A stretch of DNA of 64,000 nt from Siphlonurus alternatus (taxonomy: Eukaryota > Arthropoda > Insecta > Ephemeroptera > Siphlonuridae). The notes below the pieces were generated by a model. The model worked only from the letters and a program-made list of their open reading frames with translations, was not told the origin of the DNA and made no database searches. The DNA is taken from contig OX463778.1 in the NCBI GenBank assembly GCA_949825025.1, positions 17,638,196 through 17,702,195 of the forward strand, in the 5' to 3' direction. The position numbers were made by a program, and so were the translations under genes. This document shows, in pieces, positions 36,441 to 47,752 of the stretch (its first letter is position 1; every line of letters starts with the position of its first letter).

Positions 36441-37615
36441 GTTTTAAACGTACAGACAAACCCAAGTCAATTACCGATTTAATTAGTAAATTAATCCCAA
36501 TTTTACAAAAATGGTTTATTATGTATCTGATAGATGGCGCTCCAGTCGCGAAAAATTATTTTCACCGCTTTATTTAAAGTACCTATTTTTCAAAAAAACT
36601 CACATTTATGCATTAAATGCAATGATTCAGCTCTTCTAATTAGTAACAAGATAACGTACTAAGTTATTAAGTTCACTTTGAAAACTTGATCTCATTTGTA
36701 AAGTGACACATTTAAGAAAAATCGTAGAAATTAACTCTCTGAAGTACAAAATGCATAAGCCTACATGGTAAAATACTTGGCCTTACTTCTTTAATTTTCT
36801 AATTTTCTAAGCCTGCTATTTCATTTTTGTTATCTAATATGTGAAGAATAGTTAAAAAAGTACAAAATGAAATACACTTCAAAACTCTGGTCTAGGAATT
36901 ACTAAAAGGAGATCATTACGCGTTTCTGTCTTGAAGAACTTTCTGCAAGATACAGTCCAGGTTGAAATGATTCGTTTCAAAATTTTGAAACTAATTTATT
37001 ACTAAAGCAATGACCAAGAATGTTACATCAAACGATTTCTTATTAAATTCTGTGTCTATTATTTGTGAAGCATTTTTGTTGACACTTCGTCTGTAAAAAG
37101 ATATTACCGAAAATGTTCATCTCGCGATCGAAAGGGTTAACAGAATAGTCGCCATTTTTCCTGACACAGCTGGTTGTTGGACGCGAATGAGCCTAGCCTG
37201 TTTTTTTGAAAATGTAGGTGTTTATCTGCACTTCTACGGACAGGAATGTTACAATATCATAAAATATGGAACTTGTAACGTTTGAGTAAATAATCTTTAT
37301 ATGAATTGTAATGTTTTTCGTCTAAAAGTGAGCTAGCGAAGTTCATATGGTATGCTACTGTACCGCTGTGTGACACAAGGTAAAGTTTACTTAATTATTA
37401 TTTATTTATTTTGTTATATTTAATGAAATAAAAATACAAGGTCAAACTACTCAAACATCATCCTCCCTCCTTCATTGATTTTTCTTGTACTGTGTGCATA
37501 TATTTATACCTTTGTATTAAATGTGACTGCTTTATAATTTGAACATCCTATTACTGTAGCTCTAATAACCCAATAACTATGCATACGTACTGTATGCATA
37601 GCATACCGGTATATA

Positions 37616-37662
<47 letters not shown>

Positions 37663-38006
37663 TACATACATACATACATAAAATATAATGAATATATTTT
37701 ATATGGATACTGCGTATATGCATACTACCTTCAATGCATCAAAATTAAGTGGGATTGTTTTAGAAAACTAAGATATTGCAGAGATATTTATAAAATTAGT
37801 GTATTTCTCTAGCTATATTTCTCATACATTAAAAAATATATATTTTATACAATTTACTCCATGGTTTTTGTTACTGCTTGTATATTGTTTGTTTACTTTC
37901 TGTTTATTATTTGTTTCTTATGTTCAACAATTTGACACTGTGTAAAAGTTTACATTTAAATAAGGAAGCTACGTTACTGATGTCACCCGGCCTGATTGTG
38001 CCGCAG

Positions 38007-38102
38007 GTAGAGAAGATGAAGTGCCAGCTTCCCCCCTCCACTAAGTTTGGCAAGCCAGGTCGCGATGAGCGCACCAGCCTTGACTCGGACGACTCTAGGA
38101 TC
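38007..38102 (+). pseudogene. pnt: Truncated pnt/Ets1 linker exon (left-arm copy)
   Basis: After the acceptor GATTGTGCCGCAG, the frame codes VEKMKCQLPPSTKFGK and on to DSDDSR, the first 32 codons of the exon seen whole at 47752-47567. Identity ends at 38102, where unrelated AT-rich sequence takes over and no donor follows. It is a casualty of the inverted-duplication border. Confidence 0.8.
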
Positions 38103-38309
38103 AGATTAGAAACAGATTATAAAATTTTAACAATAATTATTTATCAATTATTATAATAACTTTGTTTCGAACTTTACCTCAGTAAGAAATTAAGTTAAAA
38201 ACAGAACACAAGAAATAATTAAAACACGGTATTAATTACTAGAAACTACTGTATCTAAATGAATTTTTGAAATTCTCACATTTTGGGATAGATACATTAC
38301 TGATGTAAC

Positions 38310-38816
38310 TTAAGGGTAAGGTAACGCCACCAATGTTAAATTTTCCACTCTCATTTGTTCCTCCGAAAATATTTTAAAATATTCTCCTCTATGTCGTTCA
38401 TTAGCTCTTAAAATATCGTCAATACAAATACGATCTAGTTTCCGAGTTACGTGTATTGAAACTAAACCCATTTATTGAACAAGCATACGCTGCATTTCAG
38501 TGACATTAGAAAAATTCTATAATCCAATCGTCCGATTTTTTAAAAAAACTAGAAACAAACTTAATGCACTAGGACAAACCTTCACAGCAAAAAAAAAAGA
38601 CAATTATGAGAGTGGGAGCGACGTAAATTGATAATAACTGCACGATTTTTGACACTCGCACGTCTCACACACCCCTTTTTGGTCGGCCATTAAACAACTG
38701 GCGAATGAAACAGGCTGACTTTTTTTTTTTTTATAATTTTTATTCATAAAAGACAAGATTATGTACACTTTACATAAATTTACACCAACAATTTCAAAAA
38801 AAATATAATATATTCT

Positions 38817-38858
<42 letters not shown>

Positions 38859-39101
38859 AACCAAAACAACGCTTATAATCCACTCACCTAAAGTAAAAAC
38901 TTTCCAAAAATGTTTTATAGTAATGAAAAAAAAGTTTTATAAATAAAACAACCATAACAGTTATTATTTAACTCATTATTTATAAATAAATTGAATATAA
39001 AACTGCCGTGACTTGCGTGGTATCTTTAGAGTGGGACAATTTGAATATTGATATAGAGGCGCTGCGATCGCGGCGCAACTCTGGCGTTCCCTTTCCCTTA
39101 A
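38310..39101 (-). mobile_element. TTAA-ended foldback element, family B, copy 1
   Basis: Bounded by TTAA at 38310-38313 and 39098-39101, with TTAAGGGTAAGGTAACGCCA at one end and AACTCTGGCGTTCCCTTTCC at the other. It is the reverse-oriented partner of 58899-59565 (shared CTAGTTTCCGAGTTACGTG, CACACACCCCTTTTTGGTCG). It is lengthened by A/T runs (38720-38731, 38818-38856). Unlike A and G its two halves are not full mirror images. It ends 53 bp before the ETS exon. No protein. Confidence 0.85.
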
Positions 39102-39154
39102 TTAAAATTAAAAGTTGGCACACAAAGCCTGAACCTCATGTTTTACCGACACAG

Positions 39155-39854
39155 GTGGCGGAGGCCCATGCTTCACCGGCTCCGGGCCCATCCAGTTGTG
39201 TCAGTTCCTGCTGGAGTTGCTGACGGACAAAGCATGCCAGGCGTTCATCTCGTGGACAGGCGACGGCTGGGAGTTCAGATGAGGTGGCTCGACGATGGGG
39301 CATCCACAAAAATAAGCCCAAGATGAACTACGAGGAGCTGAGCCGCGGCCTGCGCTACTACTACGACAAGAACATCATCCACAAGACTGCCGGCAAGAAA
39401 TACGTGTATTGGTTTGTCTGCGACCTGCAGAATCTTCCAGGGTGAGTAGCCATCTCCTATCTGTTTTTACAGTCATTCCATCAGATGACACTGTTTTCTG
39501 TTATATCATTTTATCAATACTATTTAACACTGCCATATATATTGTTATTCTAGTATTTATGGTGTCTTGACGATGAAAATTAAAAATAAAGTTTAACAAT
39601 AATATCTGTTCAAACAGGGTTTTAATCATTGCCAAGCCCTTCTATAAATTGGGTCAATTATTCCTCCTATTTATAAAATGTTGCTAATTATTAACACAAA
39701 TAATACTAAAAAAAAAAGTTTATGCTTAAAATTTATATGAAGTCTCAGATATGATATTTGATTACATCAACTAACAAGCTCGTTCGTTTGCAGCTACAGT
39801 CCTGAGGAGTTCCATGCAATGGTGGACCTCAAGCCGAAGAAGGAGGACGACTGA
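39155..39854 (+). pseudogene. pnt: ETS-domain exons of a pnt/Ets1 gene, broken by a frameshift deletion
   Basis: Exon 39155-39441 opens [11 protein letters not shown] and reads the first half of an ETS domain to GDGWEF. The frame is then lost at about 39277. In the next frame it resumes at [20 protein letters not shown] and runs through [12 protein letters not shown] to the donor. Comparison with ETS1/Pointed implies about 14 nt, coding for the KLSDP region, are gone. The last exon 39794-39854 (YSPEEFHAMVDLKP, stop) joins in phase. Ets1/Pointed binds GGAA DNA downstream of RTK/MAPK signalling. Two conserved residues are also changed: Trp to Cys in [10 protein letters not shown] and Arg to Trp in YVYWFVC. 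With neighbouring genes frame-clean, I read this as a decayed segmental (intron-containing) copy. Confidence 0.85.
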
Positions 39855-41143
39855 AGGACGGCAGAGTCACACTCGTAGGACGCACACACGAGCTCAAAGT
39901 AAGACCCCCTGTGGTTGGTCTGAGAGGACTTGGTTTTAAAAGAAAGTGCTGACGAACTTCATTCAATGTCAAGTGATTGTCCTTCCCCAGTGTTATGAAT
40001 ATTAGTAATATTACTGAAGAACAAACTGTTTGTTAATTTCGGGATTGTTCCAGAAATTTTTACTGGACTAATCTTTTTGTGAAGTGCCTTTGTATATATA
40101 TTGTAGTTACAATTATTATTATTAATTATGTTCATAATTTAAAATACAATACACTGTACAGTAAAGCATAATATATGCATACAAATTTATCAAACCTCTC
40201 CAAATTGAAACACATAAGATATATTAATATATTTATATTTTAATATACATACATATATGTTAAAATATCTTACGTGTTTAAATAAATTAAACATCATTAA
40301 TTAATGTAATTATGTTCCTGCATGTCATATTTTAGTAGCTGAATCGAAAGAAAATATTGTTAAACACACACAGTGTGAATTTTATGCGATTTTTTTTCTA
40401 GTACTGCATATATCATACTTAAATTTGAGATAAAATAAAAAATAATACAAGCAACAATGCAATAATTACGTGTATTACTGTTTACAAGTGTTATATAGTT
40501 TAACCAAAGAATGTAGTGACGTCATAGGCATTGCGGAAAGCATCTCCAGGTCACGTTTCCTCTTTTTGATTGTTATTTAGTAAATTTATTCAAGTTTGTA
40601 GGAGTGACTGATCTTTTCAACTTGTTTTCTAGAAAACACTAATATTTATAATTATTATATACATATTATTATATATATAATTATTATTATATTAATATGT
40701 TATGCATTTCAATTTGAGAACGTTGAGGCTGTTTTTCTTGATCTAATAATAAAATTAATTTGCCTTAATTTCCCATTAAAATAATTAATTAGTTGCACGC
40801 TAATCAAGTATTTTGTTACTCTTCATTTTTAGCTGCATGAACTTCCTCTATAAACATGTGCGTTACTGTATCAATATTAAAATATTGAAACAAATTTATG
40901 CAAGTTATACTATAACAATGAAATCATTGAAGTAATTAATTTAAATTTTTTCAAGTTATTATTCGTGACATAATGTTTTCCACTTATTTTATGGGAAATA
41001 ATTTAATATCTTCTAGCTGTATATTTATGAATTATGATAATTTTATGTGCCGTTTTCCATGAATAATTAATTAGGTAGTGATTAATAAATTACTTAAATA
41101 ATTATTAGCGTTAATGAATCATTTTGTTACTCATAATTCATAA
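39855..41143. other. 3' flank of the ETS exons and AT-rich DNA
   Basis: Contains a half copy of the F-like repeat (about 40330-40400, TTTTAGTAGCTGAATCGAAA). No gene seen. Confidence 0.5.
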
Positions 41144-41310
41144 TTAAGAGTAAGATAACACGAAACATTGATTGTAGTAGTCCCATTTGATTAACATGTA
41201 AACCTTTGCAACCTCAATAATTCGTATTTTTTTTTTTTTTTTAGATACAGTTCTTGGCACCAAAAAAATGTAGAAAAAAATTCAAAATAATTGGTTGATA
41301 CGTGGAATTT
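41144..41310. mobile_element. TTAA-ended element, family D, truncated
   Basis: TTAAGAGTAAGATAACACG, then AACATGTAAACCTTTGCAAC and CAGTTCTTGGCACCAAAAAA match the left arm of 2042-2480. The right arm is absent and the match ends near 41310. Confidence 0.75.
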
Positions 41311-41761
41311 TCATGAAACTTACTTTGTTAGTGTGTATATTATTTATTTCAAATTTATAGCAGTTTTTGTTCGACTACATAATATATTTTAACTATTATT
41401 ATTATATTATTATGTGACTCACAACAAATGTGATGACTATGTCCATAATTCAAACCATAATTTACAAAAAAAATGAATTTTTCTCCCATTTTAAAATAAA
41501 TCGGTGAGTTTGAGTCACACATGCCTGATTAACTAATTATAGAAAAAAAGTTATCGTCTCTCGTCAAAGTATTTAACTCTTTAAAATGCATGTGGGATAA
41601 TGAGCTATACATTTTTTACTTATAGCTTTAACCATATAATTGCACTCACCTGTGTATAACAGATAGCTCATTAATTATTCCCAACGAGGGACGATGTATT
41701 AATTTGTAAATTTGAAAATTCAATATATTACAGTCAAATTAATTTATTATATATGTGTGTG

Positions 41762-41814
<53 letters not shown>

Positions 41815-42211
41815 CATACAACAATAATTCATATTAATTAAGCAATTATATGTTTTATATTTTTTCAAGTATATAGGTACGTGTATGCTTTTTATCATAA
41901 TATTAAATTATAACTCACATTATGGCTTTTAACTTTATAACTTATGTTTCCATAGTGTAAAGAAATTTTATTAAGTAAATCATGGAGGAAATTATCCATG
42001 AAGTAAATTAATAAATTAAAAAAGTTTGTCTTCTTTCTGTTAATTGCAGACATTTTGACTTTTGAAATGTGTAAAAATTATAAATGAATGAAAAAAAAAA
42101 TAGTGAATACTCTTATATTAATTATTGGCTATTTTTCAATATTACAAATAGAAGTTTTATAGAAGTAAAAAATTCTATCAAAACTAATTTTATTTTTATA
42201 TTACAGAGCTG

Positions 42212-42287
<76 letters not shown>

Positions 42288-42639
42288 ATTACTTTTTGGT
42301 TATATATGTTTTAAGGGAATAAAATTACCTGTACTTTATATTATATGCATATACACAGCAGAAAAATGTTTATAATACTTTCACTTTTTAAAAAAAGAGA
42401 AAACAAATTGCTATGAAAAAATCAATGTTGTGAACTGTGAATGTGAATTTTGATGATGTGTATATTTATACATTATAAAGTGTGGTTTCAAACAGAATAC
42501 AGTTTGCAATTTATAATTATTTATTTCACATAAATTATTGTGGTGTGCATTGCAGTTTACAGTTATTTTGTATGCAATAGAAGTTTAAATCAAACAATAA
42601 TGATGTGCGTTAAGAAATTTTCTGTTATCGCACTCATTA
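41311..42639. other. AT-rich DNA with two TA tracts
   Basis: (TA)n at 41768-41812 and 42214-42280. No gene recognised. Confidence 0.5.
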
Positions 42640-42960
42640 TTAAGTTGGTTGGTTACCAATGGCGGAACTTGCTTTTCAACATTGTTCACAGTGCTCTCTG
42701 GGGCTCCTAATACCCAGTCTGCACGCCAGACAGTTAAGTACCGTTTTTTAGCGGGGCACGTATGTTGTTTGCACAACATTCCGCGGTCTTAATCACCCCA
42801 GCGGAGTTTAGACAACCGTAAGCTGCCTTCCTCCTACCAACTCTTTCATCTAGAAGCCAGTCACACCCATTCCAAGTCGCGAAAAGTCTGCCGTATTCGG
42901 GATTTGAACCGGGGACCTCTCGGACGAGAGCCAAGTGTACTAACCACTACACCAAAGAGC
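42640..42960 (-). mobile_element. tRNA-derived SINE, copy 2, minus strand
   Basis: The head at 42960-42886 read on the minus strand (TTTGGTGTAGTGGTTAGTAC, GGTCCCCGGTTCAAATCCC) has intact A and B boxes. The body shares CTGCCTTCCTCCTACCA and AGTCACACCCATTCCAAGTC with 23917-24301 and the 5' part differs. The two minus-strand frames here are not genes. Confidence 0.8.
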
Positions 42961-43008
42961 AAAGTTATTAAGTTATTATTAAGTCAAAAATTAAGCGAAG
43001 TTCTTAAG

Positions 43009-43540
43009 TTAATCAAAATTTTCCTCTTTTGGACCATACATTTCGTCCAAAATTTTCTCCATTTCAAGGTTTAATTTCTCCTGAAGTTCTGGAGAATCTG
43101 ATTGCCACCACCCTAAGTACATCATGGTGTCTTTATACTGTTCCCTAGTCAAATAATCTGGTAGATCTTTAGTCTTGATGTTTCTTATCTGCATTCTCTT
43201 TAGCTCCCTGGCCTCCCAATCCTCCATCACCTCTTCCCCCACCTCCTCCCCGGCTTCCCCCATCTCCTCCCCGTCTTCCCCCACCTCCTCCCTGGCTTCC
43301 CCCATCTCCTCCCTGGCCTCCCTCACCTCCTCCCCCAACTCCTCCCTGGCCTCCCCCAACTCCTCCCTGGCCTCCTCCACCTCCTCCCTGGCCTCCCGAT
43401 CCTCCCTCTTCCCTTCTTCCTCCTCCTTGACTTCCCCTTCTTTAAGGTCAGCATGAGCGGAAGCGGCACCAACATGATCCTCTGCATCGTCCTCCATTGG
43501 TCCGTGCTGATGCTCCTTCAGCTCTCCAAAGGATGATTTT
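43009..43540 (-). CDS. Glu-rich heptad-repeat protein, last exon (unrecognised gene)
   Basis: An acceptor TTTTTATATAG precedes 43540, and the frame runs 177 codons to TAA at 43009-43011. It opens KSSFGELKEHQHGPMEDD, then an acidic part. Then come about ten seven-residue repeats of the form GEAREEL/M/V (roughly 43205-43400), matching the heptad of a charged coiled coil or single alpha-helix. The end is ordered-looking: LPDYLTREQYKDTMMYLGWW..EKILDEMYG. I do not recognise the family. The repeat is also a 21-bp minisatellite in DNA. Upstream exons would lie above 43540 on the minus strand. The best candidate is the duplicated exon at 45226-45324. The opposite-strand frame (43175-43456) is its mirror and not a gene. 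Confidence 0.5.
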
Positions 43541-44620
43541 CTATATAAAAAATACACATTCATCAGTATAGTACAAAGCTGTAACAGATTACGCTAAACA
43601 TTTATAATATATAGCTATTGATGGATTTTTTAACTTTTTATTATCCACTCTGTTTGAACATATTTAAACACATATAATCATTATAGGCATTTAAATAATT
43701 AATTATTATTTATTTAATAAATAATTTATTAATTAATTATTAATTAATTTATTATTAATTTATTTTTTAAAAAAAAAAAATTATATTATTTAATATTTTT
43801 AAACTTTTGTTGATTGCATTAAAAAGCATACATCAAGTTCATGTCAGTATATTTATTAAAAGTTAGTACAAAAAAAAAAAAAAAAAAAAGAACGATTTTA
43901 CATAGTTACCGCGTATATAAAAGATATTCAACATTAAAAATGGAATGCAGATTAGAAATTCAAATTTAATATGTAGCAATAAAATGAAAATTAACAAAAT
44001 ATTATATTATGTTTTTGATCTTTAAAAATTAAACGACATTTTCACGCAGATAGGACTTTTTCGGACATTATATATTACTTTCTATGCAAACTCTTTAACT
44101 GAATAAAACTTCTTGGATATTAGTACAATTTTTAATCTGAACGATTTATTATTTTCTATCTCTTTCAGACAGCTTGGCAAAAAATCATAAATCTTGGTGG
44201 TCTGGTACATTTGCACCCTCTATATATCCTCTATATAATGTGTCCCCAAGAAGCGTCCGCTAGCACCATTCACTGTGGGGCTGAGTAAGCTCAGAGAATG
44301 TTTGTCACAGGAAATTAAGGTAGAGATAACACGGATCAGCTGGCCCAATGCTAAAAAAATCACATTCATAAAAATTATGAAAAAAATTTAAAATGTTCTC
44401 CTCTACATCCCCTATCAGTAGGTAAAATATCAGGTATATAAAAACGAGCTAGTTTTCGAGTTAATTATTTTTAAAGTTGGCTAATTTAACATGGAAGTTC
44501 CATTTCTCCATGTTAAATTAGAGAACTTAAAAAATTAATTACTCGAAAACTAACTCGTTTTTGTATACCTGATATTTCACCTATACTGATAGGGGATGTA
44601 GAGGAGAACATTTTAAAAAT
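43448..44620. repeat. Tandem segmental duplication, copy 1
   Basis: From TCAGCATGAGCGG to the right part of the family C element this segment is repeated, nearly identical, at 45232-46706. Small indels (an ATTAATT-rich stretch at 43710-43790, A-run length) separate the copies. Confidence 0.9.
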
Positions 44621-44688
44621 TTTTCATAATTTTTATGAATGGTTTTTTTTAGCATTGGGCCAGCTGATCCGTATTATCTCTACCTTAA
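44315..44688. mobile_element. TTAA-ended foldback element, family C, copy 2
   Basis: Complete, with TTAA on both sides (44315-44318 and 44685-44688). Terminal TTAAGGTAGAGATAACACGG and its complement, CAGCTGGCCCAATGCT at both ends, and the centre AACATGGAAG/CTCCATGTTAA. Confidence 0.9.
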
Positions 44689-44965
44689 TATTATGAAATG
44701 ATAAAAAATTAAGACGAATCATCTTTTTTTATTTTTTCACTTATTGCAATTCAAAAATAATTAACAACTAATGCATGATGCAAACGCCTAGTTAGCTAGC
44801 AGGTACTTGTATTATACCAAAAATTTATACTTGCAATTTCATCGTAATTAATTTTCTTTATAGCACCGTAACTATTTTTAAATAATCATTGCAGTAATAA
44901 AAGTTATTTCAGTCAATTATCGTGCAATGGAGGAATTGGGGAAATATATAATAAATATATTATAG

Positions 44966-44969
<4 letters not shown>

Positions 44970-45028
<59 letters not shown>
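44970..45028. repeat. (TA)n microsatellite
   Basis: TA run in the spacer between the two duplicate copies. Confidence 0.9.
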
Positions 45029-45032
<4 letters not shown>

Positions 45033-45225
45033 ATATATATGATTAATTTAATTATTCAATTTTAATGAATGCAAACTGCACAGTACGTGCCTCTACACCA
45101 GATAAAGCGAAACTAAAATTAGTTATATACGGTAGAAAGTTCAATTCGATCCCTACTTCTATATTATAAGTATAATACACGCAACACGGAACCCATCAGA
45201 ACAAAATAGAGATGATTTTACTTAC

Positions 45226-45324
45226 GAAAAATCAGCATGAGCGGAAGCGGCACCAACATGATCCTCTGCATCGTCCTCCATTGGTCCGTGCTGATGCTCC
45301 TTCAGCTCTCCAAAAGATGATTTT
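45226..45324 (-). other. Duplicated 99-bp exon with its own donor site
   Basis: Minus-strand exon: same acceptor context and first 30 codons as the exon at 43540 (KSSFGELKEHQHGPM.., HVGAASAHAD), then FS and a consensus donor GTAAGT. It is 99 bp, so it starts and ends in the same phase and could splice into the 43540 exon without a shift, repeating 33 residues. Whether it is used cannot be told from sequence. Confidence 0.45.
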
Positions 45325-46706
45325 CTATATAAAAAAAAAAAAAAAAAAACATTCATCAGTATAGTACAAAGCTGTAACAGATTACTTTTAACATTTATAA
45401 TATATAGCTATTGATGGATTTTTTAACTTTTTATTATCCACTTTGTTTGAACATATATTTAAACACATATAATCATTATAGACATTTAAATATTTAATTA
45501 ATTATTGATTTGTGTAATTATTTAATATTTATAAACTTTTGTTGATTGCATTAAAAAGCATACATCAAGTTCATGTCAGTATAGTTATTAAAAGTTAGTA
45601 CAAAACAAAAAACAAAACAATTTTACATAGTTACCGCGTATATAAAAGATATTAATTAAACATTAAAAATGGAATGCAGATTAGAAATTCAAATTCAATA
45701 TGTAGCAATAAAATGAAAATTAACAAAATATTATATTATGTTATTGATCTTTAAAAATTAAACGACATTATCAGATAGGACTTTTTCGGACATTATATAT
45801 TACTTTCTATGCAAACTCTTTAACCGAATAAAACTTCTTGGATATTAGTACAATTTTTAATTTTAATCTGAACGATTTATTATTTTCTATCTCTTTCAGA
45901 CAGCTTGGCAAAAAAATAATAAATCTTGGTGGTCAGGTACATTTGCACCCTCTATAGAGGGGATTGCGCTGACGTCACGCGAGGAGGGCTAGAATGCACG
46001 GACTAGCATATATAAACAAAGTGTGCAATAATTTTTTACTTAACTTAATAAAATAAATCAAGTTTAAGTACTTCAATAATACTTTAACAGTACACGATAG
46101 AACTCATAAAAAAAATTCTCACTGCCAAAAAAACGTTAAAAGTATTTTTTATAATTTTTTTTCGTCATTTTGCCTATGCTCACTGTATAATTTGGCCTGC
46201 CAAAACTTTCTCTTTTCCCTCCCTCCTCGCCTCCTTCGCAATGTATTATTATAGGGAAACCCCTCTCCCGCCTCACGTAAACATAAACAGAAATCAGCTC
46301 TATATATCCTCTATATAATGTGTCCCCAAGAAGCGTCCGCTAGCACCATTCACTGTGGGGCTGAGTAAGCTCAGAGAATGTTTGTCACAGGAAATTAAGA
46401 TAGAGATAACACGGATCAGCTGGCCCAATGCTAAAAAAATCACATTCATAAAAATTATGAAAAAAATTTAAAATGTTCTCCTCTACATCCCCTATCAGTA
46501 GGTAAAATATCAGGTATATAAAAACGAGCTAGTTTTCGAGTTAATTTTTTTTAAAGTTGGCTAATTTAACATGGAAGTTCCATTTCTCCATGTTAAATTA
46601 GAGAACTTAAAAAATTAATTACTCGAAAACTAACTCGTTTTTGTATACCTGCATGATATTTCACCTACTGTATACTGATAGGGGATGTAGAGGAGAACAT
46701 TTTAAA
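45232..46706. repeat. Tandem segmental duplication, copy 2
   Basis: Second copy of 43448-44620, carrying an extra 342 bp insert (45957-46298). It ends inside its family C element (46395-46706), which keeps the left arm and most of the right but loses the right terminus to AT-rich sequence. Confidence 0.9.
45957..46298. mobile_element. 342-bp insertion flanked by TCTATA direct repeat
   Basis: Copy 1 reads ACCCTCTATATATCC without interruption (about 44216). Copy 2 reads ACCC-TCTATA-[342 bp]-TCTATA-TATCC. The insert begins GAGGGGATTGCGCTGACGTC and ends ACATAAACAGAAATCAGC, has no clear terminal inverted repeats and no frame. This is a clean empty-site/filled-site pair. Confidence 0.75.
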
Positions 46707-46749
46707 AAATTTTATATATAAAAAATATATATTATATATAAAAAATATA

Positions 46750-46874
46750 TATGCCCAGTGATCGCCCCCACCACCCCCAGAGTGCACGCTGCTAGGCACT
46801 GTCTGGAAGCGGGAAGTGTCGCAGTGTGGGCCTACCATAGGGGTCACTATAGGCATCATGTGGGGGACTATAGC
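46750..46874 (-). pseudogene. pnt: Truncated pnt-like linker exon
   Basis: After the acceptor ACATTGTTTCAG, the minus strand reads RYSPPHDAYSDPYGRPTLRH and then reaches a stop. About 30 codons further, the exon-like sequence gives way to AT-repeat DNA next to the truncated family C element. No donor is present. Grouped with pnt by position and Ser/Tyr/Pro character only. Confidence 0.45.
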
Positions 46875-47142
46875 GACCTGAAACAATGTATAGAAATTAA
46901 AAACACTGAAACTTAATTAGAATATCATTTGCAACAAACATAAAGGGCTAATAATTTTATCAACACTATTTTAGGTTAATACACAGGCTATACAGTAGTA
47001 AATATTAAGTTTCAACAAGATATTTCGGAACTTGCAAATTAGGATGGAGCAAGTAATAATAAAATATTACTAAGGATATTACCTAACACTTTTTTAATTT
47101 CAATTTCAAAATGTGCAACTACAGTGACTGAAACTCACCTCT
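46875..47142. other. Intron-like AT-rich DNA between pnt fragments
   Basis: No feature seen beyond the splice-like edges. Confidence 0.4.
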
Positions 47143-47408
47143 GCTGCTGTAGCTCTTGGGATAATGTGGTTGATAAGTGTGCTCCAGCAGGGCTCCTGGT
47201 TCGCTGGAGTAGAACTCTGGTGAGCTCTCAAGGTGGTGGTAGGGGGAGGGGTGTGTGGAGTGTCCGTTGGCCCCAGGGTGATCCAGAGAATGGTACTCTG
47301 CGTCCGGGTCATGGTACTGAGGCACAAACACACCATTGGCCAGTCAGCTCAGCCAGCTGCTGTGGCAACGCCTGCTGCAGCGCCTCCAGCTGGTTGTAGC
47401 CTGCGACA
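47143..47408 (-). pseudogene. pnt: pnt-like linker exon with a one-base frameshift
   Basis: Acceptor CTTTAG before 47408, donor GTGAGT after the SYSSR codons. The first part is open in one frame (AGYNQLEALQQALPQQLAEL). The second is open in another (GVFVPQYHDPDAEYHSL to HYPKSYSSR). The frames switch near 47330, and the entry phase does not match the phase-0 end of the exon at 47567. Both facts argue for decay. Family assignment rests on adjacency to the VEKMKCQ exon. Confidence 0.5.
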
Positions 47409-47566
47409 CTAAAGATATATATTATATTAGCATTGATTGTAAAACAACAATGTTTTGATGTAATTGTTCTTTTAATGTTTTTAATTTATGGGTGCATCAT
47501 ATCAATTAAGTTTCTTATTTTACTTCAAAATACCCCCCTCTTTCCCTCCTAAAGTGGTCCTCTCAC

Positions 47567-47752
47567 CTTGGGATCCACTACAGCGAGGGTCTTGGCACTG
47601 CCTTTGAAACTGTCTGTCCCCGCCTCTCTGGTGTCGGTGCTCGTCTCAGAGCCGCAGATCCTAGAGTCGTCCGAGTCAAGGCTGGTGCGCTCATCGCGAC
47701 CTGGCTTGCCAAACTTAGTGGAGGGGGGAAGCTGGCACTTCATCTTCTCTAC
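47567..47752 (-). pseudogene. pnt: pnt/Ets1 linker exon, complete copy in right arm
   Basis: Acceptor CCTGATTGTGCCGCAG, 62 open codons (VEKMKCQLPPSTKFG to KTLAVVDPK), donor GTGAGA. The exon itself is intact and the left-arm copy (38007-38102) is its truncated twin. It sits in front of damaged exons, so the locus as a whole cannot make a normal ETS protein from the exons seen here. Confidence 0.6.

Larger units (their letters stand above)
34751..38102 (+). repeat. Giant inverted repeat, left arm
   Basis: This 3352 bp segment is the reverse complement of 47657-51002, with only small differences seen (for example ACAAAATGCAT here against ACAATGCAT there, near 36747). It starts at GAAGTTATAT and ends inside the truncated pnt exon at GGATC. 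It carries the 168 bp-period array (35025-36440), a (TA)n tract and the pnt exon fragment at 38007. Outer and inner borders change abruptly from identical to unrelated sequence. Confidence 0.95.

Noticed and set aside
39155..39441. Intact ETS factor (GABPA type)
   Set aside because: The domain words ([30 protein letters not shown]) are those of Ets1/Pointed and not GABPA, and the frame is broken by a deletion near 39277.
43175..43456. Ser/Pro/Leu-rich frame opposite the Glu-rich exon
   Set aside because: It is the mirror of the GEAREEL minisatellite. The minus strand has the acceptor and the non-repetitive ends.
47106..47336. Long frame MVCLCLSTMTRT.. on the minus strand
   Set aside because: It is a shifted reading of the pnt-like exon. 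The adjacent frame ending SYSSR at a GTGAGT donor is the plausible one.
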